34,041 nt of DNA from CAZKTO01 sp964555685 (lineage in GTDB: Bacteria > Chloroflexota > Dehalococcoidia > SHYB01), in assembly GCA_964555685.1 (NCBI GenBank), contig CAZKTO010000028.1:1-34041 (forward strand), read 5' to 3'. The first letter of the stretch is position 1. Every line of letters begins with the position of its first letter. The notes under the pieces were generated by a model. That model ran no database searches, was not told the DNA's origin, and saw only the letters and a list, made by a program, of their open reading frames with translations. A program made the position numbers and the translations under genes. Shown here piece by piece: positions 15,945-24,544 of the stretch.

Positions 15945-16781
15945 ATGTACGAGACGATTCTCGTCGACCAGCAGGGCAAGGTCGCGACGATCACGCTGAA
16001 CCGGCCCGACCGCTTGAACGCTATCAACTGGCAGATGCGCGAAGAGATCATGGCTGCGCTGGACCAGATCGACGAGGACGATGCTATTAGCGTGGTGATC
16101 ATCAAGGGTGCCGGACGGGCCTTCTCCGCCGGCAACGATGTCAAGGATCTGGGGCCCGTCGGCTCCGGTGAGGAGCTCCACCCAGGCGACACGGCCTACG
16201 ACTTCCGGCGCATTCAGATGAAGCAACGGGTCCACTGGCGAATCTGGGACCTGCACAAGCCCGTCATTGCTCAGGTGCACGGCTATTGCCTCGGCACCGC
16301 CACGCTTCTGATCAGCGCCTGCGATCTCGTCGTCGTCGCTGAGGACGCGAAGTTGGGCAATGCCAAGATCACGATGGGTGCAGGCGTCATCGCCGACCGG
16401 TACGTATGGTCCCTAGGCCTGCGCCGCGCCAAGTGGCTGGAGTTCCTGCCGGGATGGCGTATAACCGGGAAGGAAGCGGTCGAGTGGGGATGGGCGAACC
16501 TCGCTGTGCCAGCCGGCGAGTTGGACGAGGAAGTGCGCGAGCTCGCGGAGCAGATCGCTGTGGCGCCGCTGACGCATCTGATGTTTAAGAAGGCGGCCAT
16601 GAACGCCCTCTGGGAACGGCTGGGCTACCGCTATTCCGAGCCGGCCTCGGCGAACTTCCAAACAATGGCCCTCAAGTCGGACGCGGGTCAGAAGATGGAG
16701 GACAAGGTCAGTACTCAAGGTTTCATCAACGTGGGCAAGGACATGCACTCCAAGTACCCGCGCCGCCATCAGCACGACTGA
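15945..16781 (+). CDS. Crotonase-fold protein without hydratase glutamates
   Basis: This 278-residue protein has the enoyl-CoA hydratase/isomerase fold: ITLNRPDRLNAIN, FSAGNDVKDL (oxyanion-hole segment) and VHGYCLGTATLLISACDLVV. Both catalytic glutamates of classical enoyl-CoA hydratase are absent: the first position is Leu (in TATLLISACD) and the second Lys (in GNAKITMG). It is thus likely a different crotonase activity such as an isomerase, C-C hydrolase or decarboxylase on a CoA ester. GAGGTGG precedes the ATG. It heads a plus-strand series continuing with two acyl-CoA dehydrogenases and two CoA-transferases, separated from them by a REP-like hairpin. Confidence 0.75.
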   Translation: MYETILVDQQGKVATITLNRPDRLNAINWQMREEIMAALDQIDEDDAISVVIIKGAGRAFSAGNDVKDLGPVGSGEELHPGDTAYDFRRIQMKQRVHWRIWDLHKPVIAQVHGYCLGTATLLISACDLVVVAEDAKLGNAKITMGAGVIADRYVWSLGLRRAKWLEFLPGWRITGKEAVEWGWANLAVPAGELDEEVRELAEQIAVAPLTHLMFKKAAMNALWERLGYRYSEPASANFQTMALKSDAGQKMEDKVSTQGFINVGKDMHSKYPRRHQHD

Positions 16782-16786
16782 AACTC

Positions 16787-16822
16787 AGCCGTTCGTCCTG
16801 AGCTTGCCGGAGGAGAACGGCT
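16787..16822. repeat. REP-like palindrome
   Basis: AGCCGTTCGTCCT (16787-16799) pairs with AGGAGAACGGCT (16811-16822) with a one-base bulge around a GAGCTTGCCGG loop. The GTTCGTCCTGAGCTTG core belongs to a dispersed palindrome that I recall from many high-GC bacterial genomes. It sits in the 55-base gap after the crotonase and may attenuate read-through. Confidence 0.6.
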
Positions 16823-16836
16823 AGGATCTGACTCCC

Positions 16837-17964
16837 ATGCTCGACTTTGCCCCGACCGAGGAACACAGACAGTTTCAGCGCACGGTGCGCGATTTCCTGA
16901 AACGGGAATGTTCGCTGGACGGCGTGCGCGAGGCAGAGCGGAGCCCGCTCGGCTATGACGCCCCCCTATACCGGAAGATGGCGTCGCTGGGGTGGCTTGC
17001 GATAGGAATGCCTCAGGAGATGGGCGGCGCGGGCGGCGATTGGGTCACCCAAGCGCTCCTGTACGAGGAGATGGGGCGCGCCCTAAGTGTGACGGCGCAC
17101 TTCCCGTCGGCTGTGGTGGCGACCCAGGCCCTCCTCAAGTGGGGGATGCCGCAGCAACGGGACCTCCTGGCAAGACTCGCGTCCGGTGAGTGGACTGCCA
17201 CCTGGGTGTGGAACGAGCATGCTGGTGCCCATGGAATCGAAGCCCGCGTCTCGGGCAACAGTTGCACGCTCCACGGCGTACACCAAGCTGTCGTTTTGGG
17301 GCATTGCGCCGATGCCTTGCTGGTCGTCGCCGCTGCCGACACTGAGCCTATCTTGTGCCTTGTCGAAGCGAAGAGCGCGGGACTGCATGCCACTTCAGTG
17401 CCGTGCATCGGTGGCGTGGGCCTGACTACCGTGGAGTTTCGCGACGCGCCAGCCCTGGTGCTCGCTCGCAGGCAGCACATGCTGCTCGAATGGCAGACGC
17501 TCATGCTGCGTTGCCGCTTGATGCTGGCGGCGGAGATGCTCGGCGGCGCGGAGGCCGCGCTGGAGATAGCGGTGGACTATGCGAAGCACCGCGTCGCCTT
17601 CGGTCGCCCGATCGGCGCCTTCCAGGCCCTGCAACATAAGCTCGCCAACATGAAGCTTGCGGTCGAAGGCGCGCGCGCCATTGTCTACTACGGCGCGACG
17701 CTGTTGAGCCAAGGAAAGCCGTCGGACGCTCCCATCGCGGCAGCGCAGCTCCAGGCGGCGAAGGCCTATCGCCAGGCTGCCACCGAAGCGGTCCAGGTCT
17801 TCGGCGGCATCGGCGTGATGGACGAGAGCCCGGTCTCGATGTACTTCCGCCGGGCCAAAGCCCTGGAACTGCTGATAGGCCCAGTCGAGGCGCTGCAGGA
17901 ACGGATCGCTGCCGAGTTGGAAGACCCCGCCAGCCGCGAGGCGGCGCTGACGCTCCTGAGGTGA
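16837..17964 (+). CDS. Acyl-CoA dehydrogenase, probable small (alpha) partner
   Basis: This 375-residue protein follows the acyl-CoA dehydrogenase order: an N-terminal helical domain (FAPTEEHRQFQRTVRDFLK), then a divergent middle beta domain, then a C-terminal helical domain with AVDYAKHRVAFGRPIGAFQALQHKLANM and EAVQVFGGIGVMDESPVSMYFRRAK. The middle domain lacks the usual TEPxxGSD flavin signature. The C-terminus resembles the FadE-type subunits that work only as heteromers. It is followed ten bases later by a canonical acyl-CoA dehydrogenase, as in steroid side-chain FadE pairs. It therefore probably supplies part of a heterotetrameric enzyme. Confidence 0.75.
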   Translation: MLDFAPTEEHRQFQRTVRDFLKRECSLDGVREAERSPLGYDAPLYRKMASLGWLAIGMPQEMGGAGGDWVTQALLYEEMGRALSVTAHFPSAVVATQALLKWGMPQQRDLLARLASGEWTATWVWNEHAGAHGIEARVSGNSCTLHGVHQAVVLGHCADALLVVAAADTEPILCLVEAKSAGLHATSVPCIGGVGLTTVEFRDAPALVLARRQHMLLEWQTLMLRCRLMLAAEMLGGAEAALEIAVDYAKHRVAFGRPIGAFQALQHKLANMKLAVEGARAIVYYGATLLSQGKPSDAPIAAAQLQAAKAYRQAATEAVQVFGGIGVMDESPVSMYFRRAKALELLIGPVEALQERIAAELEDPASREAALTLLR

Positions 17965-17973
17965 GGTCTGTTC

Positions 17974-19158
17974 ATGGAGTTCACGTTGACATCGAAACAG
18001 GGGGTCTGGCGGCAGGAGGTGCGCGCCTTCTTCCGCAAGGTGGTCACCCCCGACTTGCGGCGGCGTGTTCAGTACGACAACGTGGACTGGTCCGAGGATC
18101 TCTACAAGGCGCTGGCTGACGGTGGCTACACCGCGCTCTCGATCTTCAAAGAGTACGGCGGCATGGAGCGCGGCTATCTGGAGATCGCCATCTTCACCGA
18201 AGAGGCGGTCGCCGCCGGCGTGCCGCACGGCGTCATCAGCGCCTTCGGCGCGACCGTCCACTTTGCGGCCCACGCGATCCTCCGCCTCGGCACGGAACCG
18301 CAGCGCGAGATGTTCCTGCCGCGCATTCTCGACGGCACCATGCGCTCGACACAGGGGTTCACCGAGCCTGGCTGCGGCTCCGACCTCGCCGCGGTGGCAA
18401 CGACGGCGGAGCCAGACGGCGACGACTTCGTCGTGAACGGCCAGAAAATCTTCAACTCGGCGGACATTGCAACGCATCTGTTCACCCTGGTGCGGACGGA
18501 CAAGCACGCGCCGAAGCACAAGGGCATCAGCATCTTGCTGGTCGACCTCAAGAGCCCCGGTGTCACCATTCATCCCATGCCTACCGTCGCCGGATGGCGC
18601 AAGAACGCTGTGATGCTGGACAACGTGCGCGTGCCGCGCTCGCACCTGCTGGGCGCCGTCAACAACGGCTGGTACGCGCTGATGAATGTGATCGATCTTG
18701 AGCGGTCGGCGATGCACATGCCGGTCACCCGCCGCCAAGCGCTCCTTCGGCTTGTGGAATATTTGAGTACGACGCGAGATGGGACGCAGCCGCGTATCAA
18801 GTCCCCCTACGTCCGCGCTCGCCTCGCCGATATCTATCGCGACCTGCTGGTGGGCTGGCTGCTCTCCTACAGAGTCGTCTGGATGCAGGAGACTAAGCAG
18901 AACGCGACGGGCTTTGCCTCCGTACAGAAGGTCTGGAACGCGGAGGCCCACGAGCGGCTGGCGCATCAGGCGATGGAAATGGTCGGCATGCCGTCGCTCC
19001 TCCGCGGATCGGGCGATGCTGGCGCGTGGGCCCCAATGGGCGGCCTCCTGGCCGATCTCTACCTGAACTGCCGCGTTCAGCAAATCGGCGGCGGCACCAT
19101 GGAAATCCAGCGCAACATCATCGCTCAGCGCCTACTCGGTCTGCCGAGGGACGTCTAA
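17974..19158 (+). CDS. Acyl-CoA dehydrogenase, probable large (beta) partner
   Basis: This 394-residue protein has the usual parts: STQGFTEPGCGSDLA (flavin/substrate motif), DDFVVNGQKIFNSADIA, and the C-terminal QIGGGTMEIQRNIIAQRLLGLPR. It introduces a double bond alpha,beta to a CoA thioester using FAD. GAGGT lies eight bases before the ATG at 17974. It is ten bases from the upstream acyl-CoA dehydrogenase and four bases from the downstream CoA-transferase, so all are almost certainly cotranscribed. Two adjacent and dissimilar acyl-CoA dehydrogenases suggest a heteromeric enzyme for a bulky, branched or cyclic acyl-CoA. Confidence 0.85.
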   Translation: MEFTLTSKQGVWRQEVRAFFRKVVTPDLRRRVQYDNVDWSEDLYKALADGGYTALSIFKEYGGMERGYLEIAIFTEEAVAAGVPHGVISAFGATVHFAAHAILRLGTEPQREMFLPRILDGTMRSTQGFTEPGCGSDLAAVATTAEPDGDDFVVNGQKIFNSADIATHLFTLVRTDKHAPKHKGISILLVDLKSPGVTIHPMPTVAGWRKNAVMLDNVRVPRSHLLGAVNNGWYALMNVIDLERSAMHMPVTRRQALLRLVEYLSTTRDGTQPRIKSPYVRARLADIYRDLLVGWLLSYRVVWMQETKQNATGFASVQKVWNAEAHERLAHQAMEMVGMPSLLRGSGDAGAWAPMGGLLADLYLNCRVQQIGGGTMEIQRNIIAQRLLGLPRDV

Positions 19159-19161
19159 CAC

Positions 19162-20370
19162 ATGGCCGGTCTCTCTGATTTGCGGATCGTGGATGCGGGC
19201 CAGGGAATCGCCGCGCCCTTCTGCGCGAAGCTCCTGGCCGACCTCGGCGCAGACGTCATCAAGGTCGAGCCGCCGAAGGGCGATGCCGCCCGGCGCGCCG
19301 GGCCCTTTCCCGGCGATGTCCCTCATCCTGAAAAGAGTGGCCTCTTCCTTTACGTGAACACCAGCAAGCGCGGGGTGACCCTCAATCTTGACCACGCCGG
19401 CGGCCGGGCGCTACTGCTGCGCCTGCTCGAATGCGCGGACGTGTTCCTGACGGATATACCGCCCCGACTCGCCCGACATCGCGGTTTCCAACCGGCCGCG
19501 CTCTGCAAGCGGTTTCCCCGCTTGATTGTGGTCACCATAACGCCGTTCGGCGCCTATGGGCCGCACAAGGACTACTTGGCGAACGACTTGGTCATCGCCC
19601 ACGCCGGCGGCGTGACGTACCCCAACGCCCAGGCTGGCGGCGATCCCGACCGCCTGCCTTCGCTAAACATCCCAGCCTGTGTCCCGTCGTTCTATGGCGG
19701 TCTCAACGCGGCAGTCGCCACCCTTGCCGCGCTACGCAGCCGCAGGGTCAACGGCGGCGGGCAGCACGTAGACGTGTCGCTTCAAGAATGTCAGACCACA
19801 AACCTGCGGCACGACGTAGCCGCGTACACCTTCGCCGGTCAGGTGCCGGTGCGCCGCGTCGGCTACGCCAGCCCGACGACCCTCAACACGCAGCAGCCCA
19901 CAGCGGATGGTCATGTCGCCTTTCTGCTGCGCCCGGAGTTTCACTGGAAAGACCTGATGGCGGTCCTTGGCGATCCTGAATGGGCGGGCGAGCCGTTGTT
20001 CCAGAACCCGCGCACGCTGTGCGACCACTGGGAAGCCCTCTCGCCGCTGCTGGGCGAGGCGACGCGAAGGTTCCGGACGCAAGACCTGTACGAGCGCTGC
20101 CAGGCCAAGGGCATACCCGCCGCTCCCGTGAACACGGTTGCCAATGCGGCCAGCCATCCCCAGTTCTTGCAGCGCCGCTTCTTCGAATCGCTCGAACATC
20201 CTGTTGCCGGCACGCTTCGTTATCCTGGCTCTCCTGTCGCATTTGGTGAGCCGTTATGGCCTGGGAGACCGGCTCCAACGCTCGGCCAGCATAATCGGGA
20301 AGTGCTCGGCGACGAGTTGGGCCTGCCGCCCCGGGAATTAACGCGCTTGCGGAAGATAGGGGCTATTTAA
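19162..20370 (+). CDS. Class III (CaiB/BaiF) CoA-transferase
   Basis: This 402-residue protein spans the full family length. It shows the N-terminal nucleotide-fold start (LRIVDAGQGIAAPFCAKLLADLGADVIKVEPP), ITPFGAYGP, the GGGQHVDVS block that carries the family's conserved Asp, and a C-terminal half with NTVANAASHPQF and LGQHNREVL. The family moves CoA between carboxylic acids. It lacks three bases to the preceding stop and three bases to the next CoA-transferase. The truncated gene at 12333 is its close paralogue, with long identical blocks, implying duplication within the region. Confidence 0.85.
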   Translation: MAGLSDLRIVDAGQGIAAPFCAKLLADLGADVIKVEPPKGDAARRAGPFPGDVPHPEKSGLFLYVNTSKRGVTLNLDHAGGRALLLRLLECADVFLTDIPPRLARHRGFQPAALCKRFPRLIVVTITPFGAYGPHKDYLANDLVIAHAGGVTYPNAQAGGDPDRLPSLNIPACVPSFYGGLNAAVATLAALRSRRVNGGGQHVDVSLQECQTTNLRHDVAAYTFAGQVPVRRVGYASPTTLNTQQPTADGHVAFLLRPEFHWKDLMAVLGDPEWAGEPLFQNPRTLCDHWEALSPLLGEATRRFRTQDLYERCQAKGIPAAPVNTVANAASHPQFLQRRFFESLEHPVAGTLRYPGSPVAFGEPLWPGRPAPTLGQHNREVLGDELGLPPRELTRLRKIGAI

Positions 20371-20373
20371 ACG

Positions 20374-21648
20374 ATGACTACCGCCGCCACATCTCGCCGT
20401 CCGCGACGCTTGCCGCTGTCCGGGATTCGAGTCGCCGACTTCTCGTGGGTGCACTCGGGTCCGTACGGCACCTTCCACCTAGCCCAGCTCGGCGCTGAGG
20501 TCATCAAGATCGAAGGCATTCAGCGGCTGGACAACAATCGCGACCACGTACCCTTCGCCGATGGTGTCCCCGGCCTAAATCGCAGCGGTCAGTTCGCCAT
20601 GATGAATACCGGCAAGAAGAGCGTCACGCTGGAGATGCCGCGTGCGCGCGACCGGGAACTGGCTAAGGCCATCGTCGCGGTGAGCGACGTGGTGGTGGAG
20701 AACATGAGCGTTGGCGTGATGCCCGGCTTCGGCCTGGGATACGAAGACCTGAGGAAGGTCCGCCCCGACGTGGTCATGGTGTCCTGCTCAGGTTTCGGCC
20801 AGGAAGGGCCGCTGCGCAAGTTTCGCGCCTATATGAACACGATCCATGGGTTCACTGGGCTCATCGATCTTAACGGCAATCCCGATGAGCCGCCTACGCC
20901 GCTCGGTGGTAACTGGACCGACTTCGTCGCCGGCACCGCGATCGCCTTCGCCGTGATGGTGGCGCTGCATCACCGCGACCGCACTGGCAGGGGCCAGCAC
21001 GTGGACCTTTCGATGGCAGAAGCGCTCATGGCATTGATGGGCATCTCGTTCATGGAATACTTCACGAATGGCCGGGTCCCGCCGAGGCAGGGGAACCGTT
21101 CCTCAACGGCGTTACAAGGCGTATACCCGACGGGCGAAGGACGGTGGGTAGCCATGGCCCTCGAGACTGACACGCAATGGGGGGCACTCATAGGGCTTAT
21201 GGGCAGCCCGGCCTGGGCGCGCGATTCCCGCTTCCGGACTATGGCGGGCCGTCTGCGCTACCAGGACGAGCTGGACCAGCACATCAACGCCTGGACGCTT
21301 GGCCACGAGCCGCACGCCCTCACGACTGCACTGCAGGAGGTGGGTATTCCCGCGGGGCTTATGGCAAACGTCGCCGACCTGGTAAACGACCCGCATATGC
21401 AATCGCGCGGCTTCTTCTGCACTGTGGACCACCCGGAGACGGGGCGGAGGACGCATATGGGTCTGCCATACCATCTGCGGGCCGATGAGGCCGGCGAACG
21501 CAGGCCGGCGCCGTGTTTGGGTGAACACAACGAGGACGTTCTCCGCGATCTGTTGGGTGCACCGCGTGAGGTCGTCCAGGAGCTGACGCGGGAAGCCAGC
21601 CGCCGGGTTGCCGAATTCGCGAGGATGCACGGGCGAGCCCCGGCGTAG
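20374..21648 (+). CDS. Class III (CaiB/BaiF) CoA-transferase, second of a pair
   Basis: This 424-residue protein opens with LPLSGIRVADFSWVHSGPYGTFHLAQLGAEVIKIE. It contains CSGFGQEGPLRKFRAY, the GRGQHVDLSMAEALMALMG block and NVADLVNDPHMQSRGFF, and ends with LGEHNEDVLRDLLG. It is clearly distinct from its upstream neighbour rather than a tandem copy. Adjacent different class III CoA-transferases are known as the two subunits of heteromeric enzymes such as benzylsuccinate CoA-transferase, so a two-subunit transferase is plausible here. Alternatively each could serve a different acid. Three bases separate it from the upstream stop. Confidence 0.85.
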   Translation: MTTAATSRRPRRLPLSGIRVADFSWVHSGPYGTFHLAQLGAEVIKIEGIQRLDNNRDHVPFADGVPGLNRSGQFAMMNTGKKSVTLEMPRARDRELAKAIVAVSDVVVENMSVGVMPGFGLGYEDLRKVRPDVVMVSCSGFGQEGPLRKFRAYMNTIHGFTGLIDLNGNPDEPPTPLGGNWTDFVAGTAIAFAVMVALHHRDRTGRGQHVDLSMAEALMALMGISFMEYFTNGRVPPRQGNRSSTALQGVYPTGEGRWVAMALETDTQWGALIGLMGSPAWARDSRFRTMAGRLRYQDELDQHINAWTLGHEPHALTTALQEVGIPAGLMANVADLVNDPHMQSRGFFCTVDHPETGRRTHMGLPYHLRADEAGERRPAPCLGEHNEDVLRDLLGAPREVVQELTREASRRVAEFARMHGRAPA

Positions 21649-21650
21649 CC

Positions 21651-21666
21651 GCGAGGTTCTCCTCGC
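21651..21666. terminator. Short hairpin between convergent genes
   Basis: GCGAGG-TTCT-CCTCGC lies exactly where the CoA-transferase (+) and the SDR (-) converge. There is no T-run, so terminator function is uncertain. Confidence 0.35.
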
Positions 21667-22541
21667 TACCCCTCGCTTTCCGGCCCCAGTGACGGCATCT
21701 TCGGCGGCAGGTTTGTGGTCATCCCCGAATGTGGCTTCGGGCTATTGGCGGTCACACCCCCGTCTACCACGATCGTCTGTCCAGTGACGAAGCTGGCCAG
21801 GTCGGAGGCGAGCCACACCACGGCGCCGGCGATGTCCTCCGGCTGCCCCAGTTTTCCCAGTGGCACCGAGTCCGAGAGCAGCGCGATCCGCTTGGCTTGC
21901 TCTCCGGCTGTGCGCCGCGCCCCGATGCGCCCCGTCACGATGGTGCCAGGCGCCACCGTGTTGACGCGGATTCCGTGGCGTCCCCATTCCACCGCCATGC
22001 TCTTGGTCAGGTGCATCACGCCTGCTTTCGCCGCGCCATACGCGAGGCTTCGAACTGAGGCGTGGATTCCTGCCATCGACCCAATGTGAATAATACTGCC
22101 GCCGGTGCCGCGCCGGACCATGGTTCTGGCCACCGCCGTGCTGCAGAAGAACGTGGCCTTGAGCGACACGTCCATGATGGCTTGCCACTGGCGCTCGTCC
22201 ACCTCGACCGCCCAGGTGTAGTCGTAGCCCGCCGGCCCGCCGACGACGTTCACCAGCACGTCGATAGGCCCTAACTCACGCTGCGTCTGCCGCACCATCC
22301 GCTTGATCTGCTCGACGCTGGTCACGTCTGTCGTCAACGCGGCCGCAGAGCGGCCGAGTTTCCGCACCTCGTTCGCGGTGTCGTCGCACGTCGCCTCCAC
22401 AATCTCCGCGCATGCCACGTGGCAGCCGCCTTGCGCCAATGCCAGGGCGCATGCCCGGCCGATCCCCTGGCCGGCACCGGTCACGATCGCCACCTTGTCC
22501 TTGAGACCCGGCAGTGTGAACTGGTTCAACAAGAGCACCAT
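21666..22541 (-). CDS. Short-chain dehydrogenase/reductase
   Basis: This 291-residue SDR has TGAGQGIG (NAD(P) loop), VLVNVVGG in place of the common NNAG, HIGSMAGIH with the catalytic Ser, and YGAAKAG with the Tyr and Lys. It ends TGQTIVVDGG. About 25 extra residues follow (NSPKPHSGMTTNLPPKMPS and beyond), a tail not usual for the family. The ATG at 22541 has AAGG directly in front; the promoter at 22559-22587 predicts a leader of only about 11 bases, so TTG codons at 22532 or 22529 are alternative starts. It is divergent from the solute-binding gene at 22698. Confidence 0.8.
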   Translation of the reverse strand: MVLLLNQFTLPGLKDKVAIVTGAGQGIGRACALALAQGGCHVACAEIVEATCDDTANEVRKLGRSAAALTTDVTSVEQIKRMVRQTQRELGPIDVLVNVVGGPAGYDYTWAVEVDERQWQAIMDVSLKATFFCSTAVARTMVRRGTGGSIIHIGSMAGIHASVRSLAYGAAKAGVMHLTKSMAVEWGRHGIRVNTVAPGTIVTGRIGARRTAGEQAKRIALLSDSVPLGKLGQPEDIAGAVVWLASDLASFVTGQTIVVDGGVTANSPKPHSGMTTNLPPKMPSLGPESEG

Positions 22542-22558
22542 CCTTCGTCAGCACGGGC

Positions 22559-22587
22559 ATCATACGACCGGTCGAGGGAGGCGTCAA
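22559..22587 (-). promoter_or_regulatory. Promoter of the SDR gene
   Basis: On the minus strand, TTGACG (22587-22582), 17 bases, then TATGAT (22564-22559). Confidence 0.6.
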
Positions 22588-22613
22588 AGCGGTCCGTCGC
22601 TTTGTTGCGTCCC

Positions 22614-22642
22614 TTGACATGGGAAAGCGTCGGTGGTAGGAA
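22614..22642 (+). promoter_or_regulatory. Promoter of the solute-binding lipoprotein
   Basis: TTGACA (22614-22619), 17 bases, then TAGGAA (22637-22642). The expected start, near 22649, falls at the edge of operator site D. Confidence 0.5.
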
Positions 22643-22650
22643 GCATCATA

Positions 22651-22666
22651 CATACATGAATGTATG
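22651..22666. promoter_or_regulatory. Palindromic operator, site D
   Basis: CATACATGAATGTATG, identical in all 16 bases to site A 10.5 kb away. It covers the predicted transcription start of the solute-binding gene, 32 bases before its ATG and 19 before its ribosome-binding site. Confidence 0.7.
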
Positions 22667-22697
22667 AAGAGTCGGCTTGGGCCAGGAGGTCAAATAC

Positions 22698-24413
22698 ATG
22701 CTTTCGAAAAGCCTCATGCTCGCGCGCGCCGGCGCCGCGGCTGCCGTGCTGGCGATTGTTGCTATGGTGATTGCCGCCTGTGGCGGCGGCGAGGAAGCGA
22801 CTTCTACGGCTCCGGCGACGCAAGCGCCTGCACCCACCGCGACCCCGGTGCCGAGTCCAACTCCGGTGCCGATCCCTACCCCTACCCCGCCACCAAAGTA
22901 TGGCGGCGTTCTACGGTACGCTTCAACGCTGGACGCCACACACTTGGACCTTCACAGAAGTTCGGAGGCGACCAACTTCCACATCATGTCCGGTGTGTTG
23001 AACTGGCTGGTGGCCGTATCGGCCGATGAAGGCATCCGGCCTGACCTTGCCGAGCGGTGGACCGTCAGCCCGGACGGCAAGACCATCACGTTCCAGTTGG
23101 TCCGGAACGCCAAGTGGCATGACGGGAGGCCTGTGACGTCGGACGACGTCGTATTCAGCCTGAGCCGGATCAAGTCTCCCGAGCTGAGGAGCCCGTGGAG
23201 CTCCCTTCTGGCCGCGGTGGACAAGATTGAGAGGGTGGATGATTTCACGGTGCAGCTTAGCATGAAGGCCCCCAGCATATCCACCCTGTCCGCCCTCGGC
23301 GCCCTGAACGTCAACATTTATCCGAAGCATGTAAACCTCGCTGACTACGCGAAGAAGATTCCCGATGTCGTGATCGGCAGCGGCCCCTACAAGTTCAAGG
23401 AGTGGAAGGCCGGGGTCGGGGCGACGCTGGTGAGAAACCCAGACTACTTCAAGAAAGACGCCAACAGGCAGGCACTGCCATACCTGGACGGTATCGAAAT
23501 CTTCCTCATCGCGGACGCCAACGCGGAGTACTCAAGTTACCGGACTGGACGGCTCGACCTCACGAATCCGAACAGCCGAAGCCCCTTGCAGGGGAGGGAA
23601 AAGGCCGTGGTCCAGGATGTGCCAGGGTCTACGGCCATCGTCACGCACGGCATCTGGCATTTCATGACGTTCAACGCCAGCGCTAGCCCGTGGACGGACG
23701 TACGCGTTCGGAAAGCCCTGAGTCTGGCGTTTGATCGTCAGGCATGGAACGACGTTCGGAATGAGGGGCTGGGAGAGCCGTTCCGAGGCCTCTCCACGCC
23801 GGGGACCCCGCACGCTGTGCCGCTCGAAGAGATCAAGACCTGGCCTGGGCACAGCCCGAGCAGACGGCAGCGGGACATCGAGGAGGCCAAGAGGCTCATC
23901 CGAGAAGCTAACCTGACGCCAGCTGATCTCAAGGTGACGGTGCCGCTGCGCAACACGTTCAGCACGGTAGGAGAGGTGGCTATACGAGTCCTGCAGGAGA
24001 ACCTGGGATTGGAGTGGAGCCTAAACCTGGTGGACGGACCCACGACCGCCAAGATCCAGACGGAGCGTCTGTTCAACGTGTACTTCGGTGTCACCGGCTC
24101 GTTGGGGGTCGACCCAATCCTGGAGTACGCCAGGATCATCCGGAGCGGTTCCTCCAACAACTACGGACGGTGGGGAGATCCCGCCGTGGACATGCAGTTG
24201 GACGCAATAGACGCCGCGTTCGATCCCGTCAAACAGGCTCAACTCAGCCGCGCCTTGGAGAAAGACATCCTGGTCGACCGCGTCTGGTACGTAATTCTCG
24301 GAGACGACCCGTGGGCCCACGCCTGGCAGCGTTGGGTGAAGGGGTATAAGGGGTTCAAGCTGCCTGGAGAGGGCTACTTCCACCAGTGGGAGCGCGTGTG
24401 GCTCGACAAGTGA
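22698..24413 (+). CDS. ABC-type solute-binding lipoprotein, family 5
   Basis: This 571-residue protein has lipobox MVIAAC (Cys28), a Pro/Thr linker (about 29-66), and a family-5 binding fold beginning KYGGVLRYAS. Landmarks are PDLAERWTVSPDGKTITFQL, WHDGRPVTSDDVVFSL, VIGSGPYKFKEW and VRKALSLAFDRQAW. The start at 22698 has GGAGGT (22685-22690) seven bases upstream; a more upstream ATG would put that site inside the coding sequence. No permease genes accompany it. It was once followed by a CoA-transferase, of which only the N-terminus remains (24455). Confidence 0.85.
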   Translation: MLSKSLMLARAGAAAAVLAIVAMVIAACGGGEEATSTAPATQAPAPTATPVPSPTPVPIPTPTPPPKYGGVLRYASTLDATHLDLHRSSEATNFHIMSGVLNWLVAVSADEGIRPDLAERWTVSPDGKTITFQLVRNAKWHDGRPVTSDDVVFSLSRIKSPELRSPWSSLLAAVDKIERVDDFTVQLSMKAPSISTLSALGALNVNIYPKHVNLADYAKKIPDVVIGSGPYKFKEWKAGVGATLVRNPDYFKKDANRQALPYLDGIEIFLIADANAEYSSYRTGRLDLTNPNSRSPLQGREKAVVQDVPGSTAIVTHGIWHFMTFNASASPWTDVRVRKALSLAFDRQAWNDVRNEGLGEPFRGLSTPGTPHAVPLEEIKTWPGHSPSRRQRDIEEAKRLIREANLTPADLKVTVPLRNTFSTVGEVAIRVLQENLGLEWSLNLVDGPTTAKIQTERLFNVYFGVTGSLGVDPILEYARIIRSGSSNNYGRWGDPAVDMQLDAIDAAFDPVKQAQLSRALEKDILVDRVWYVILGDDPWAHAWQRWVKGYKGFKLPGEGYFHQWERVWLDK

Positions 24414-24454
24414 ACGCGGCCGCGGCACGGGCCTGATCGGAGGGCGGGTCAGGA

Positions 24455-24544
24455 ATGTCGAAACACCGCGAACGTGGCCTGGACCTTTTGCAGGGCATGA
24501 CGGTGTTCGAGTGGGGCAGCCTCGTGGCTGCCCCGCTCTGCGGG
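24455..24544 (+). pseudogene. N-terminal fragment of a class III CoA-transferase
   Basis: Behind GGAGGG (24439-24444) the frame reads MSKHRERGLDLLQGMTVFEW and then GSLVAAPLCG, the standard opening of CaiB/BaiF proteins. After that it becomes CCCLPISASG and stops at 24577. Everything after the first 30 codons is missing. It directly meets the 5' part of a minus-strand hydrolase gene, so two unrelated truncated genes are joined tail to tail. Confidence 0.65.

Noticed and set aside
17395..19083. A 562-residue minus-strand open frame opposite the acyl-CoA dehydrogenases
   Set aside because: It has no family motifs and mirrors the codon bias of the two conserved plus-strand genes.
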